DNA from: Phytophthora quininea
Taxonomy: Eukaryota > Oomycota > Peronosporomycetes > Peronosporales > Peronosporaceae
DNA: 64,000 nt
NCBI GenBank assembly: GCA_011947345.1
Contig: JAAVTG010000665.1
Span: forward strand, 1-64,000
Direction of reading: 5' to 3'
The notes under the pieces were generated by a model. The model was not told where the DNA came from. It saw only the letters and a program-made list of their open reading frames with translations, and did no database searches. Within the stretch, counting starts at the first letter, position 1, and each line of letters opens with the position of its first letter. The translations under genes and the position numbers were made by a program. Shown here in pieces: positions 7,972 through 18,470 of the stretch.

Positions 7972-10440
7972 TTAGCTTGTTCCTGTTATAGCGTTAACAC
8001 TTCGCAGTAATTGAGGTAGCACCAAGCGCAGCTCTTGTCGGTTGCTCCATGAGTCAGACACGTCTTCATCCTCGTCGGTTGGCTCCTCGATTCCTCCACC
8101 CGAAATGTTGGCTAATACCTCTCCAATGACGCGAGTCACCGACGCAAAATCTTGTCTTCCATCTGTAGGTGAGTCCTTGGAAAGCAGCAAGTTGTAAAGA
8201 GCTTTGCTGGCGACGAGTGTCATTTCCAAGTCGTCTCCAGCCGCACACTCAACAATGCTAACCAGAAGCCTGCGGACGTCAGTCGCATCGTCGCCGGCAA
8301 TGGGGCGAACTGCCAATAAAGCGAGACGAGTATTCGGATCGAGAGCTGCATTCATCACGACGCCACAAACGGTGTGCACGATCTCTCGATTGCTGTGGTC
8401 TAGCATCACCACGAGGCAATCCAGCACTTTGAGCTCGCTCATATACTCCAACACATTCTTGAACCGCGACAAGTTCCCGAATGCTCTTGTTGCCTCGACC
8501 ACCGCTTCTTCGTTCCGGTCCATGAGGATTCGTGAAAGTAGGCGCGTAATTTCAACGCGGTTCGTCTCGACAAAGCAATAGTTACTGCGTTTGCTTCCCT
8601 CTTTGAGGCTATTATCTTCGCTTGGAGACGCTGTGCTGTAGTACGACACGTTGGTGATGCAGCTCACGGAATTCAGCATTAGTTCTTCATCTCCTGCAAG
8701 CTGCGCCACTTCCAAAATGTCCAACAAACAAGCGAGTCCTTCGTTCCCATTCAACAAGGCACCAACATCAGCGTTGATGGCCAAGTTGGCGATCACTCGA
8801 ACGAGCTTGATTAACACCTCCGTGGCTTGCTCTGCCTCATTTGCACGCTGTTTGTTTGTCGTTTCGTCAGGATTTCCTTCGTTGTGGAGGTCTGAGTATC
8901 GTGAGGCGTAAAACTGAAGCACTTCCAGCAACACGGTGCTGCCCGAGAAGTTGATGGCGACTAAGCGCCGATTCTGGTCGTTCCCAGCGCACAAATTGCC
9001 CAGTACGAAGAACACGCGAATAAATAGCAGATCTTGGAAACGAGTCTCGGACTGCTGCTGGTCTTCAAACGAAAGCCACGAGTTGCTGCGGCGGTCGATC
9101 AGACTCATGAGGTTTTCCATGTTTGCCGAGCGTTGGTTTATCTGCGCCCGAGGTAATTCGTGCAGCGTGAGCTTGCTCAAAATGCGGGAAATGTTAACCA
9201 TCAACTCCTGGTGCGCGAGGAATACAGGAATCATGCCGCACAAACGCGACGGAATCTCGGCCTCAAGAAACTGTTTGTGATAGGTTTTCGAAACTGACAA
9301 ATTGCGCAGGATACCGGTCGTTTGGATCAGGAACTGCGCAATTTCCTTGTTTCGTGCGGCGTCCGCCGCACACCACAGCATTGTTTCGCTTAGAATTGTG
9401 ATCGCTCGATTGGTAGCGAGCAGCCGGACCATTTTATCTTCAGCGTTCGAAATGTTTTTCAGCGTTCCAGAAGCGTAGATCAACATCTTCATGGGGAACG
9501 GTAGTGGATCACCCAAGGAGTACATACTTTGGTCACCACCATCCACTTGTGCGCATGCAAGACTACTGGTCTCGGAAATTGCATGAAGAACACCCTCAAC
9601 GTAGCTGACATTGCAAAAATATCCATCGTTGGTGCTGTCCTTGCTGAGCACGAAGAGATTCTTCCCCAGCTTGACGATCTGGGCATTCTTCTTCTCGCTG
9701 TCACTGCGAGTGCTGGTGGCGCGATACAACTTCAAAAGTGCGGGCGTCAGTTCCAACACACAAGCGGCATTGCTGCTCCATTTATCGAGCACCACACTTG
9801 CCAGCGTGTCGAATAGTTTCGTGCCCATTTTTGCAGTAGCAGCTTCATCTGAATTGAGCTTACCCCGGCGTGAAAAAAGGAACTTAGCTCAGTAAATCCA
9901 TCCACCAGTCCACGCAAGCGATCCACGCCAGAAGTAAAGCTGGGCGAGTCTTCCTGACCAGCTAGGTCGTCGATGCAGTTTTCAATCACTCGATACGATT
10001 GCAGCAGTTCGTCCTGTACAAACAAAATAGTTTGATGAGTGCAGAGGTTGAGTAACTTGAGAACACAGTTTGTTTCCTCACGTTCGAAGGCAGCGCCAGC
10101 GAAGCTTCAGGATCAAAAGCTGGTGATGACGCAGCGGACAAATCTTTGTTGTCCCTGTCGGCAGTTAAATCTTCATCGGAATCGTCATCGGACAAAATTG
10201 GCGCGTGCACCAACTTGAGGCTGCTGGATGAGGCGGATCCTGCCATCGTCGTTTTGGATGATGTTGAAGAAGGTCGTGTTTTCAGGCCACTTGGTCTCGG
10301 AGGAAGTTTTGCTGGCTTTGGTACTATCGGGGAGGCTTTTGGTGGGTCTGCTGAGCCATTTGTTTGAGCTCTGCCACCGTGTAGGACGAGCTGGGCCGGG
10401 ACCCCGGACGATAATCATCTCCATGGAACAGCGGACGTGC
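7972..10440 (-). CDS. ARMC2: ARMC2-like armadillo repeat protein (flagellar)
   Basis: The main exon (9828 down to 7972, 618 codons) is helical with repeated armadillo-type units such as VRVIANLAINADVG, ATRAFGNLSRF and NREIVHTVCGVVMNAALD. Upstream exons add an acidic linker, DDDSDED, and a region with RPGSRPSSSYTVAEL, which resembles ARMC2 N-termini. Intron 10014-10081 is GT-AG. Two single-base losses are needed, at T-run 9828-9832 and GGGG 10329-10332. A further 5' exon carrying PSRPYTPQT probably lies at 10490-10660, joined by a possible GC-AG intron. ARMC2 is known in animals and algae as the adapter that loads radial spokes for transport into the flagellum. Oomycete zoospores are flagellated, so this fits. 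The ARM fold is clear; the ARMC2 assignment is probable. Confidence 0.6.
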
Positions 10441-10660
10441 TGTCAAATAGCAAAGTCAGGGAAATTGTCCCGCAAAAATAAAAATGCGAGGATCCTTGCC
10501 AGAGGTCTGCGGCGTGTACGGGCGAGACGGATTCTTGAGAGACGCCCGAGCCTGTTGAGTCCCATTAAAAGTTAGGAATCTGCAGATTGATGCCAGCAAG
10601 ACGTTGAGCAGCTCCGCACCTGGGATAACACGTGAGAGATGCCTCCCCGAGCAATGCACG

Positions 10661-11293
10661 CGTCCATCTCTGTGCTAACCGCTACAGCTCTTGTGAAAAG
10701 TCGGTCAAGTGATCGTTGTGGTTTCGCTTGCAGAAAATAGTTGTTGCATGCTCTTCTCTCTGTGAGTTGACCGCCCAGGATAATGAATCCCACGAACTCG
10801 TGCTGTAGGTGGAGACTGCCCCGTTTGGTTCCTACTGGTTTCTAAATTGTTTTTGCGGGAAAAGCTGCACGCGTTGCACACAACATCCAGTCGCCGCTCT
10901 GCTGGCACTCATCGCGACGCGCCTGCGGTGTCCCATCTAGTCGTCCGATTTCTCCAGCGCAGCAGTCATCACCAACCTGCTATCTCCTGCGCCTTATGCA
11001 CGTACGTCCGCTTTCGGCTTTGGCATTCTCGTCTTATGCGGGCTCCATTTGTCTACCAAGTTGAACTTGTCTTGTCGATCCTGTCCATTCCGGTGACCCA
11101 ACAAAAATAAAACCTCGGGTGGTTGATAGCATACCATTTATCCAACTCCAAACGAGGTGTGTCTAATTGCAAAAATCATGTTTATTATGGGTTTTAAACC
11201 ATACTGCTTGTTTTTACGTGGGTTTTACCCAAATATACCACCACCCACTTCCGCTGGTCCCACATTGCGTGTCCGGTCACAGTTGGAGCCGCC
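10661..11293. other. divergent promoter region, no gene seen
   Basis: Spacer between the ARMC2-like gene (minus) and the SLC25 gene (plus). Around 11190-11235 are related AT-rich inverted motifs (GGGTTTTAAACC and TGGGTTTTACCCA). No coding signal. Confidence 0.4.
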
Positions 11294-13058
11294 ATGGGGA
11301 GGAGGCAGCGCGCAGGAGGCGGCAGCTGGCCTACGCGTTGCAGGCGCTCAAGCTGTACAACCCGGACTTTGCACTGACGCCGGAGGTGCTGGAGATCATG
11401 CGCGCCTTCTTCCTGGACCTGCAGCCGGACGCAACGGACGGCACCGTCAGCCGCGGGCTTTGGCGGACGCCATCGCCCGCCTGGACCCGAGCGCCGACAC
11501 CAAAAAACATTTAAAACGGGACATGGCAATGCGGGACGAGCGACTGGACTTTGCCGCCTTCTGCGACTGGGTCATGCGCTGGAAACGCAGCAACCCACAG
11601 AGCGTGCAGAACGTCTACACGTCGTGGGCGACACAGATCGCAGCGCTAGACTTTGGCATGAGCGAAGGGGATAGTTTGTTCCTAGACCTCAAGCCCGAGG
11701 ACGAGCCGCCCAATGAGGCTCTGACGATGGAGATCATCCAATTATTACGGACCAGACAGCAGCAACGAGAGCAAAAGAGGCTGCTGGAGAACTCGCTGGT
11801 CTATGAGGACTATGAGGCCTCAATTGCTGGCTATGGGATCCACCCCGAGGACAATTTCAAGATGGAGATGGCCAAACAAAAGCAGCAGGAGATGGACAAG
11901 AAGGCGTCTATACTGACAGTCTCCAAGTCGTTCATCGCTGGCGGTATGGCGGGCATCGTCGCCAAGTCGGTGCTGGCTCCGCTGGATCGTATCAAAATCT
12001 TGTTCCAAGTGAACGACCAGCACCAGTTCAACTTCCGCAATGCGGCGAGGCTGGCCAGGACCATCTACGTGAACGATGGCTTCTACGCGCTATTTAGGGA
12101 AATATGCTCAATATCCTCCGAGTCATCCCGTACGCTGGGCTGCAGCACTCTGGCTTTGACTTCTTTCGGCATAAGTTCCACGCCTACAATTACCGGAACG
12201 CAGAACGAGAAGGGTTAACCGAAATGCCAAAGCTCAGCAACGTACAGTTGGTGACGGCGGGCTCACTCGCTGGTGGCTTGTCGTTGATCGTGGCCTACCC
12301 GCTAGATATTCTGCGGGCACGGTACATGGTGCAGCAGGGCCATCACCGATATCGCAGTATCTATGAGGCGGTAGTGACCATGTACAAGGAAGGCGGAGCG
12401 CGCTCGTTTTCACGAGGGCTGGTGCCGTCGTTGCTGGGCACGTTGCCATACACGGGGATCGGGTTTTCGCTTAATGAACGCTTCAAGATCATGGTAAGCA
12501 GTCAGTTGGGGTCTGTAATTCCATCACAAACTCACTCACTCGTTCGTGTTTTCTAGACTCTGGAGTTTCAGCGTCGACGACATAAGCAAAAGGATGCGCC
12601 GGAGCCAACTCTCAATCCGCTTACCAAGTTTGTTTGCTCGTATTTCGCAGCTTGCATTGCTCAGACCAGTAGGCTTTCTGTGAGTTGTTGGCGATGATGA
12701 CAAGCGGTTAACAGCACTGTGTTGGACATCGACAGGTACTTATCCGATGGATACGATCAGAAGACGAATCCAAACGGACGGCTACGTCACAGGCTCGCAA
12801 ACGAAATTGGGGTATAACGGCGTCATTGCAACTGGCCGGATCATTTTGGAGCGGGAAGGCTGGCGGGGGTTGTTCAAGGGGTGTCCGTTAATTGGCTTCG
12901 AGTAAGTTGCACCGGTAAGCTCGTCGTCCGGCTGCATTCGCTGACAGAAATGTTGTTGTTGTTGTTGTTGCTTTGACCAGAGTCCTGTATCTACTGGTAT
13001 CAGCTTAACCACATACGACGTCCTGAAAGAAGTGTTAGGGGTTGAAAAGATAGAGTAA
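11294..13058 (+). CDS. SLC25-type mitochondrial solute carrier with N-terminal extension
   Basis: Three carrier repeats are visible: LAPLDRIKILFQ, AYPLDILRARYMVQQ and TYPMDTIRRRIQ, each with the P-x-D/E-x-x-[KR] signature. The middle repeats resemble coenzyme A/ADP carriers of the SLC25A16/A42 type. A hydrophilic N-terminal extension of ~200 residues, perhaps EF-hand-derived, precedes them. Such carriers exchange nucleotides or cofactors across the inner mitochondrial membrane. Introns are 12494-12556, 12669-12735 and 12902-12980. The reading frame breaks at G-runs 11296-11299, 11455-11457 and 12097-12099 and at CC 12885-12886. Every break is cured by one extra base, and protein similarity continues across each. 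This argues for assembly error rather than decay. The exact substrate cannot be told from sequence. Confidence 0.8.
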
Positions 13059-13096
13059 ATAAATTGACTTGCTAACGAAGAGGACCGTTCGTTCTC

Positions 13097-13938
13097 TCAC
13101 CTCTCCTGATCTCCACTTAGAAGAAACGCCACGGAGAGCCGCTCCTGGGAGCGAGCAAGGCAAAGATCACAGTCCTGGGCAGGCTTCTCAGCCGCCAACT
13201 TCTCACAGAGTTGCCCAAACGCATCCACATTGGCCGACTCGAGCGTCCTTGCCACATCTTGGTAGTTCCCCAGGACTTGATAAAGTCCAGTCACAACATC
13301 CACAACGGGGTCGTAGCGGCAGATCATCCCACGTTCGTCGAACTGAAAAACGACAGCCATCGGGAATTGCACGGTTGCGTATAGCAACTTGTCGTGGAGC
13401 CGAACGTCGGTCAGTGCATGGGGAAAACCCTGGTCAAGGTCAACGGCGTCAATCGAACGATCAGGACTGTATTAACGTGTCCGACGGTTGCTTCACGCTC
13501 CATCACATCCACAGTGAAGGTGCAGTACCCCAAGCTTGGTGTATCACCGTTGAAAGTGGCGGCAATGCTCAACCACTGCTCGAGGATACTCTCGCGGCCA
13601 ACGTGGTCGCCATACTGCACGTCACGATGCATCGCAGCGTCAAGGAATCGTGTCTGCTGCTCTCGTGTCCCCGATTGGAACAAGCCAATGCACTCCTGCA
13701 TGACCGCGACAACATCGCGAGGCACAATCTGTCGCTCGTCATCCAGAGGTGTCTTGACCTTGTGCCGGTCAACAAGATGCTGGTCCACGTCCATGCGAAG
13801 ACGCTTGACAGTTTCCTCGAGGTGATACAAGTGGCGTCGTTGTTTCTCCCGATAGCGCTGCTGACGGTCGTACTTGCACGATTTCGTTCGTTTCGACTCA
13901 TGGGCGTCCTCTCGGCTGCTGTTGCCTTCAGCCATCAT
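13097..13938 (-). CDS. bZIP transcription factor, third in the window
   Basis: The basic region CKYDRQQRYREKQRRHLYHLE lies at about residues 22-42, followed by a leucine-poor zipper (TVKRLRMDVDQHLVD) and a helical/beta C-terminal domain. The 13938-13411 frame ends at FPMH, and the protein resumes in the next frame (from about 13415 to 13097) with LTDVRLHDKLLYATVQF and FQFDERGM. The junction is GGGG on the plus strand (13420-13423), again one base short. The C-terminal domain is of the kind seen in oomycete-specific bZIP families. The gene converges with the SLC25 gene, 38 bp apart. It is distinct from the tandem pair at 1.9-5.3 kb, with different basic-region residues and no shared N-terminus. 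Confidence 0.65.
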
Positions 13939-14203
13939 CGCTGTCGAAGCAAGTTGGATTGTGTCGGACTTCGACTTGGCTGCAGGTGTTGTGCCACCAT
14001 TTTAGTCTCTCGCGAAGGAACAGCCACGTTTCATGCTGCAAGGTCGGCGTAGTAGCCGAGAGGTAGCTTTCCCCGTCGCATCCGAATACAGTGAACCCCC
14101 TGTTTGTTTTGTGTACCCTCGTCCCAAGCAGACATTCCCTTTTTCACACGCAATAATGCCGCTATAGCAGTTGGGACTACCGGTGCCTTGTCTCCAGTTG
14201 TAT

Positions 14204-17200
14204 CTAGCTTAAACGCACGTGTACATGGGTGGACGCGAACAGCCGAAGCTCGAATTCCATTTCCTGCGGGTCGAAAGTCGACGGCAGGACAATATACCAT
14301 CCCGCGGGATATCGTCGAGAGGCTCTAGCGAGAACACCACTGGGAACTCCACTCACATACATGCCGTCCATCGACGTCGCGCCAGCAAAGGCATGCGTCG
14401 GATTTGTGGAAAGAAGCAAGTCCCCTTCACAAGTACTCTCAAACACTGACACGTTAAGCGATGGGCTCTCCGTTGGAGATTGGCCTGATGATGACTCACT
14501 ATCGGCCTCCGGCACTAACAATCGCGCCAGCATGTCGCATTCTTGCGGAACATGCACCAAATACTTGGGGTTGAAGGTGTAGCGGCCGTAATTGGAGCAG
14601 CCTGCAGCACTTTGCGCGTCCCATTTGCCATTCAGTCGAGTGAGCTCCATGCCATGTCCCTCAGGAGGAATCTGACGGTAAGCGATACTTGCTCCTGCCA
14701 TAGAATCACTGACCACCCGAATAGTAAACTTCCCCAACATACCTTGCTCAAACGAAGACGGAATAAGCACGAGATCGTTGACTCCTGAAGCCAGAAGCCT
14801 CGGGTCTACCTCGATGTAGCAGAATCCTGGACGATATTCGCCAGAACTGAGGATCTGCCGAGCTTTCCCATCTTCGGGTGGCGCTGAATGGATTTGACAC
14901 ACTCGCTCGCGTGTGTGCAGTGCAGCACGCAAATTAATGGGGAAACTAGCAGCTTTCGTGGATACGAAGGCTTCCGTCTCTAGAAAAAGAAACAACGAGC
15001 GGCATGGCTTCTGTAGCTGGAGATGGAACTGTGGATTGTTCATGAACGTCGAGTAGAACGGACGTCCGCCAGCGCAGACAGCGTCCCAAGCTCCTTGGAT
15101 CACGACGGACGTTGGCTCTGTCGTTACAAACTGCGGAGTGGGCTCACACGTAAAAGGCCGCGTGGAGAAGATAGACAACGTGTAGTCCAATGCTGCAAAC
15201 TTCTCGTACTGGGACGCTACAAGTGTAAACGTTGGCTCTGAATCTCCCGCAAGGTCCAAATCCAAGCTCACAAGGGTGTGCGGGTTATTGCTGTAAGTTC
15301 CACGGGAGACGGCTCGATGGTTGTAGAACACGCGCTTCCCACGGACACCGTGGTAAACATGCAGCGTGAGAAATTGCTGAGTCGAGATATCCGTATCGCG
15401 TTCAATGATACTCACATGCCGCGAGAGGAGGACCCACACAGTACAGGACCCAGTGCCTGTACTTGCTCCCTCTGACGGAGAATCTTTGCTGAACGTAAGC
15501 GAGTATTGCGGATTGAATCCAAGCGTAAACGAATCGTTCACGGGTCCTAGTTCTACTGGCCAGTGCTCGTGGCACACTCCTTTGTGAGGGAACAGTTCGG
15601 GATTCCAGTTCATGTACAAACTCTCGAAGTACTTTTTGACCGATTCGAAGTCAATCCAAAACAAACCGTCATCTTGCTGGGCGTCATCCGACTCAGCCTC
15701 TTCAGCGCCGTAGAATTGGCGCTGGTATGCACGTAGTTCGTCACCAATGGGGCTATCCCATCGAGTCTTATCGTGGCGTGAGTATGGGCCCCTCCAGCTC
15801 AATTTGCGCCACGGATTCTTCACCTGCAGCAGCCGTGTCTTTTTCTCCTCTGCTGAAGACTCGGAGCTTGATAGCTCGTACACATTCAGTACCGCATAGA
15901 CGTGCATGGGGACAAGGCCGATCGTCTTGGCTTCCTGCTTTGGGATATCTCCGGTAGACATTGTGATGATACAGTCGCCGTAGTGGAAAGCGCTTTTGAG
16001 CTGTTCCCAAAGTCGTTCTTCCTTGTTTGGAGAATCTAAAAGCTCTGCAACTGGTACCCTTTCAGGGATCCACCCAGTCAGAGCAAACAAATCTATACCT
16101 GAATTCCCACCAGGAAAGTCATACCCTCCGTTCAACTTCAGATACGCCTTCTCAATCAGACTCACCCACAGCTCATTCGGGTTTGTCGTGCAGCTGGATA
16201 ATAGTTTCCCCGATGCGGCACTAACAGGCAATAAATCATCGATCACCACTTTGCGAGGTACTCCATTTGCCCACAATTTGACCACATACTTGCCAAACGG
16301 ATTGTAGACCGGTTGTTTGGTCCGAGGGTCTGCCGGAAAGATAATATTCGTGATCAATCTCTTCTGGAAGCGCTGTTCATACGCCGCTGCGATGCACAAC
16401 GACGCCACAAACGAGCAATCTGTCACGATATCCTGTTTTACCACCAACGGATTCACTCCTCCCTGAGCAATCATCACGGGCGCATGGCCACACTTCGCCG
16501 CATAGTCACTCGGTCTCATCCACGTCACGTCCTTCTTCTGCTGCTTGGCCGACAGCGGTACATGACCGTCAGGGTCTTCGAATGGCTCCGGCAGACTGAA
16601 CCTCTCCTGAGCATCTAGATCGTCTAGCCAGGGCACAAACAAGTGGCCGTTGATCTTGGACGATCTCCGCAGCACATCCAGCTCCTGGAGAGTGTAGGCT
16701 GCTCCCGGTTTCTCCTCTTTGACGATCGTTGGAGCTAAAGTAGCTACTGGGACTGTAGTAGCTGTTATTGCTGCTGCGTACGTGGGCGTCACCTCCGTCG
16801 TCTTTTCTTGCTCTGACACTGGAGCTTCTGGCCACTGCAGCTCGTCCACACTTTGCTGTCTCTTGGGCGTCCGTCTCTTCAATTTGGACACGTAGTCAAT
16901 CACGTACTCCAGTTGCTGCTTGACGACGGCTCGCTTGGAGTCCGTCGGCTGCAGTGCGTTCAGAGCCTGCATGTAGCTCTCCGCAGCGGCAATATACCTC
17001 TCTATAGCGACACCTGCATCTGCAGCCTCTGTCTGTTCGTACTTCTTGGCGTCCGCGTGCTGCTCCATGGCCGTGGCGAGTAGAAAGTCGCTCGACTGCT
17101 GCAGCGTCTCGACTCGGCGCTGCAGCTCGGCGATCGTGGGCTGCAGACGCGCCCGCTGGGCCGCGCTCTCGACTACCGACAGCCGCCGCAGGATGCGCAG

Positions 17201-17305
17201 CGCCTGCTGGAAGAGCGGCACGGCCTGCAGCGGCTGGCCCTCGCTCTCGCAGCCCTGCGCCTGCTCGGCGGCCGCCAGCGCCTCGGCGTACTGGCGCTCG
17301 GCCAT
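14204..17305 (-). CDS. CAPN7: calpain-7-type cysteine protease (PalB/CAPN7 family)
   Basis: 1033 residues in one uninterrupted frame. Two MIT-like helical hairpins occupy about residues 1-75 and 75-155. A CysPc protease core follows with all three catalytic residues visible: Cys in DIVTDCSFVASL (~297), His in LVPMHVYAVL (~462) and Asn in QVKNPWRKLSW (~487). About 450 residues of beta-rich C2-like domains complete it. CAPN7/PalB proteins bind ESCRT-III through their MIT domains and act on endosomal or pH-signalling processing. At 1033 residues it is longer than animal CAPN7 (about 810), with extra C-terminal beta sequence. The start is the only upstream ATG and lies 138 bp from the divergent gene at 17444, so the two probably share a promoter region. 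Confidence 0.85.
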   Translation of the reverse strand: MAERQYAEALAAAEQAQGCESEGQPLQAVPLFQQALRILRRLSVVESAAQRARLQPTIAELQRRVETLQQSSDFLLATAMEQHADAKKYEQTEAADAGVAIERYIAAAESYMQALNALQPTDSKRAVVKQQLEYVIDYVSKLKRRTPKRQQSVDELQWPEAPVSEQEKTTEVTPTYAAAITATTVPVATLAPTIVKEEKPGAAYTLQELDVLRRSSKINGHLFVPWLDDLDAQERFSLPEPFEDPDGHVPLSAKQQKKDVTWMRPSDYAAKCGHAPVMIAQGGVNPLVVKQDIVTDCSFVASLCIAAAYEQRFQKRLITNIIFPADPRTKQPVYNPFGKYVVKLWANGVPRKVVIDDLLPVSAASGKLLSSCTTNPNELWVSLIEKAYLKLNGGYDFPGGNSGIDLFALTGWIPERVPVAELLDSPNKEERLWEQLKSAFHYGDCIITMSTGDIPKQEAKTIGLVPMHVYAVLNVYELSSSESSAEEKKTRLLQVKNPWRKLSWRGPYSRHDKTRWDSPIGDELRAYQRQFYGAEEAESDDAQQDDGLFWIDFESVKKYFESLYMNWNPELFPHKGVCHEHWPVELGPVNDSFTLGFNPQYSLTFSKDSPSEGASTGTGSCTVWVLLSRHVSIIERDTDISTQQFLTLHVYHGVRGKRVFYNHRAVSRGTYSNNPHTLVSLDLDLAGDSEPTFTLVASQYEKFAALDYTLSIFSTRPFTCEPTPQFVTTEPTSVVIQGAWDAVCAGGRPFYSTFMNNPQFHLQLQKPCRSLFLFLETEAFVSTKAASFPINLRAALHTRERVCQIHSAPPEDGKARQILSSGEYRPGFCYIEVDPRLLASGVNDLVLIPSSFEQGMLGKFTIRVVSDSMAGASIAYRQIPPEGHGMELTRLNGKWDAQSAAGCSNYGRYTFNPKYLVHVPQECDMLARLLVPEADSESSSGQSPTESPSLNVSVFESTCEGDLLLSTNPTHAFAGATSMDGMYVSGVPSGVLARASRRYPAGWYIVLPSTFDPQEMEFELRLFASTHVHVRLS

Positions 17306-17443
17306 GATGCGGGAATGTTGTAAAAACGGATTCTAGTGGACGCGGATTGGTCAAAATTCGATTTCACTTGGTGTTTGTATACTCTGTTCGTGCGGCCGAG
17401 AAGCTCCTGGGCCATTCTGCGGGTGCTGGCATCTATCGGAACC

Positions 17444-18040
17444 ATGAGCGGCAAGGAGGCGTGGAAGCCCTTCGTCAAGTTCGAGTACCAGAAGCTGCTG
17501 CCGGCCGATCTGCGCCACAAGCTGCGCAAGATGCTCGTCTTCACGGAGCAGACGGACACCAAGCAGGTGAACCAGTCGCCGGCCGTCTCGCAGGGCTATC
17601 GCTACCCGTCCCCGGACAAGCAGGCCGAGGGGGTCTTCGTGCCTTCGAGCGACAGCAAAGAGAGCATCTACAACACCAACTACTACACGCGCGACATCCG
17701 CCGCATGCTCTTCCCCGTCGAGGTGGGCGTGCACCCGAGTCTGCCCGTGCAGGAGCAGGCCCAGATCCCTGCGGACGCCAAGCGCGGCTCGCCCGGCAAC
17801 AAGAACCCGGCGGTGCTGCGCTACGACCCCACGGGCACGCGCTCGGCCATGTCCACGACCCACGAGGCTCGCGACAAGCTCATCCTGCAGCACGCGTCCA
17901 CCCACAACGTGCGCTTCGAGTGGGAGGGCAAGGCCGAGCAGGATATCGTGGACGACCAGGAGGCCAAGAACCTGCCGCCGGTGCCCGGCCGCCCCTTCGT
18001 CTGGGACCTGCCGGCTCAGAGTCGCGTCATGCGCTGGTAA
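17444..18040 (+). CDS. conserved-looking hypothetical protein
   Basis: 198 residues from the ATG at 17444 (MSGKEAWKPFVKFEYQKLL). An upstream in-frame ATG at 17336 would add 36 residues with no protein-like character and overlap the promoter spacer. The protein is basic and Pro-rich, with no membrane segment and a distinctive Tyr-rich block (YNTNYYTRDIRRMLFP). Codon use is strongly GC3-biased, like highly expressed genes. The Tyr/Arg motif style recalls small flagellar or mitochondrial complex subunits, but I do not recognise a family. It is divergent from the calpain gene. A ~430-bp spacer follows without a convincing gene. Confidence 0.75.
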   Translation: MSGKEAWKPFVKFEYQKLLPADLRHKLRKMLVFTEQTDTKQVNQSPAVSQGYRYPSPDKQAEGVFVPSSDSKESIYNTNYYTRDIRRMLFPVEVGVHPSLPVQEQAQIPADAKRGSPGNKNPAVLRYDPTGTRSAMSTTHEARDKLILQHASTHNVRFEWEGKAEQDIVDDQEAKNLPPVPGRPFVWDLPAQSRVMRW

Positions 18041-18470
18041 CTTGGTGGGAAGCTGCAGGCAAAGGAGGCAAGCGGAGCGAAGAGGAAGGGGACGATATGC
18101 ACGTAACATGAAAATTCGGTTGCTAACGATTTTGGTTGTTGAAGACACTACTGCAGCTCTCCCAACGTCATGTCTCCAACATCAGCGTCCTCTGTCGGCC
18201 ACCAAGTCCCAACAGCTTTTGACGTAGTTCGTGCGAGCCAAAATCTGAGCGCAGCGAAGAGGAGAACTCACGGTCGAGTCCGCTTTTCGGCAATCGCAAA
18301 ACGACAACGGCAAGTAGCAAGTAAGACGTTGTTGTTTGCCTACATCGGCACCGTCGATTGAGCAGCAATTGCACCGTAACGAAGCTGGCTGCTCAGATAA
18401 AGTAGTGCTCTCCACGCAAGTGAAGCACCAGAAGCAGACCAGCAACACGTCATATTTTCACCAAACGACA

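Noticed and set aside
17347..18148. Long alternative frames over the 17444-18040 gene
   Set aside because: Typical Ala/Arg/Gly-rich shadows of high-GC3 coding sequence.
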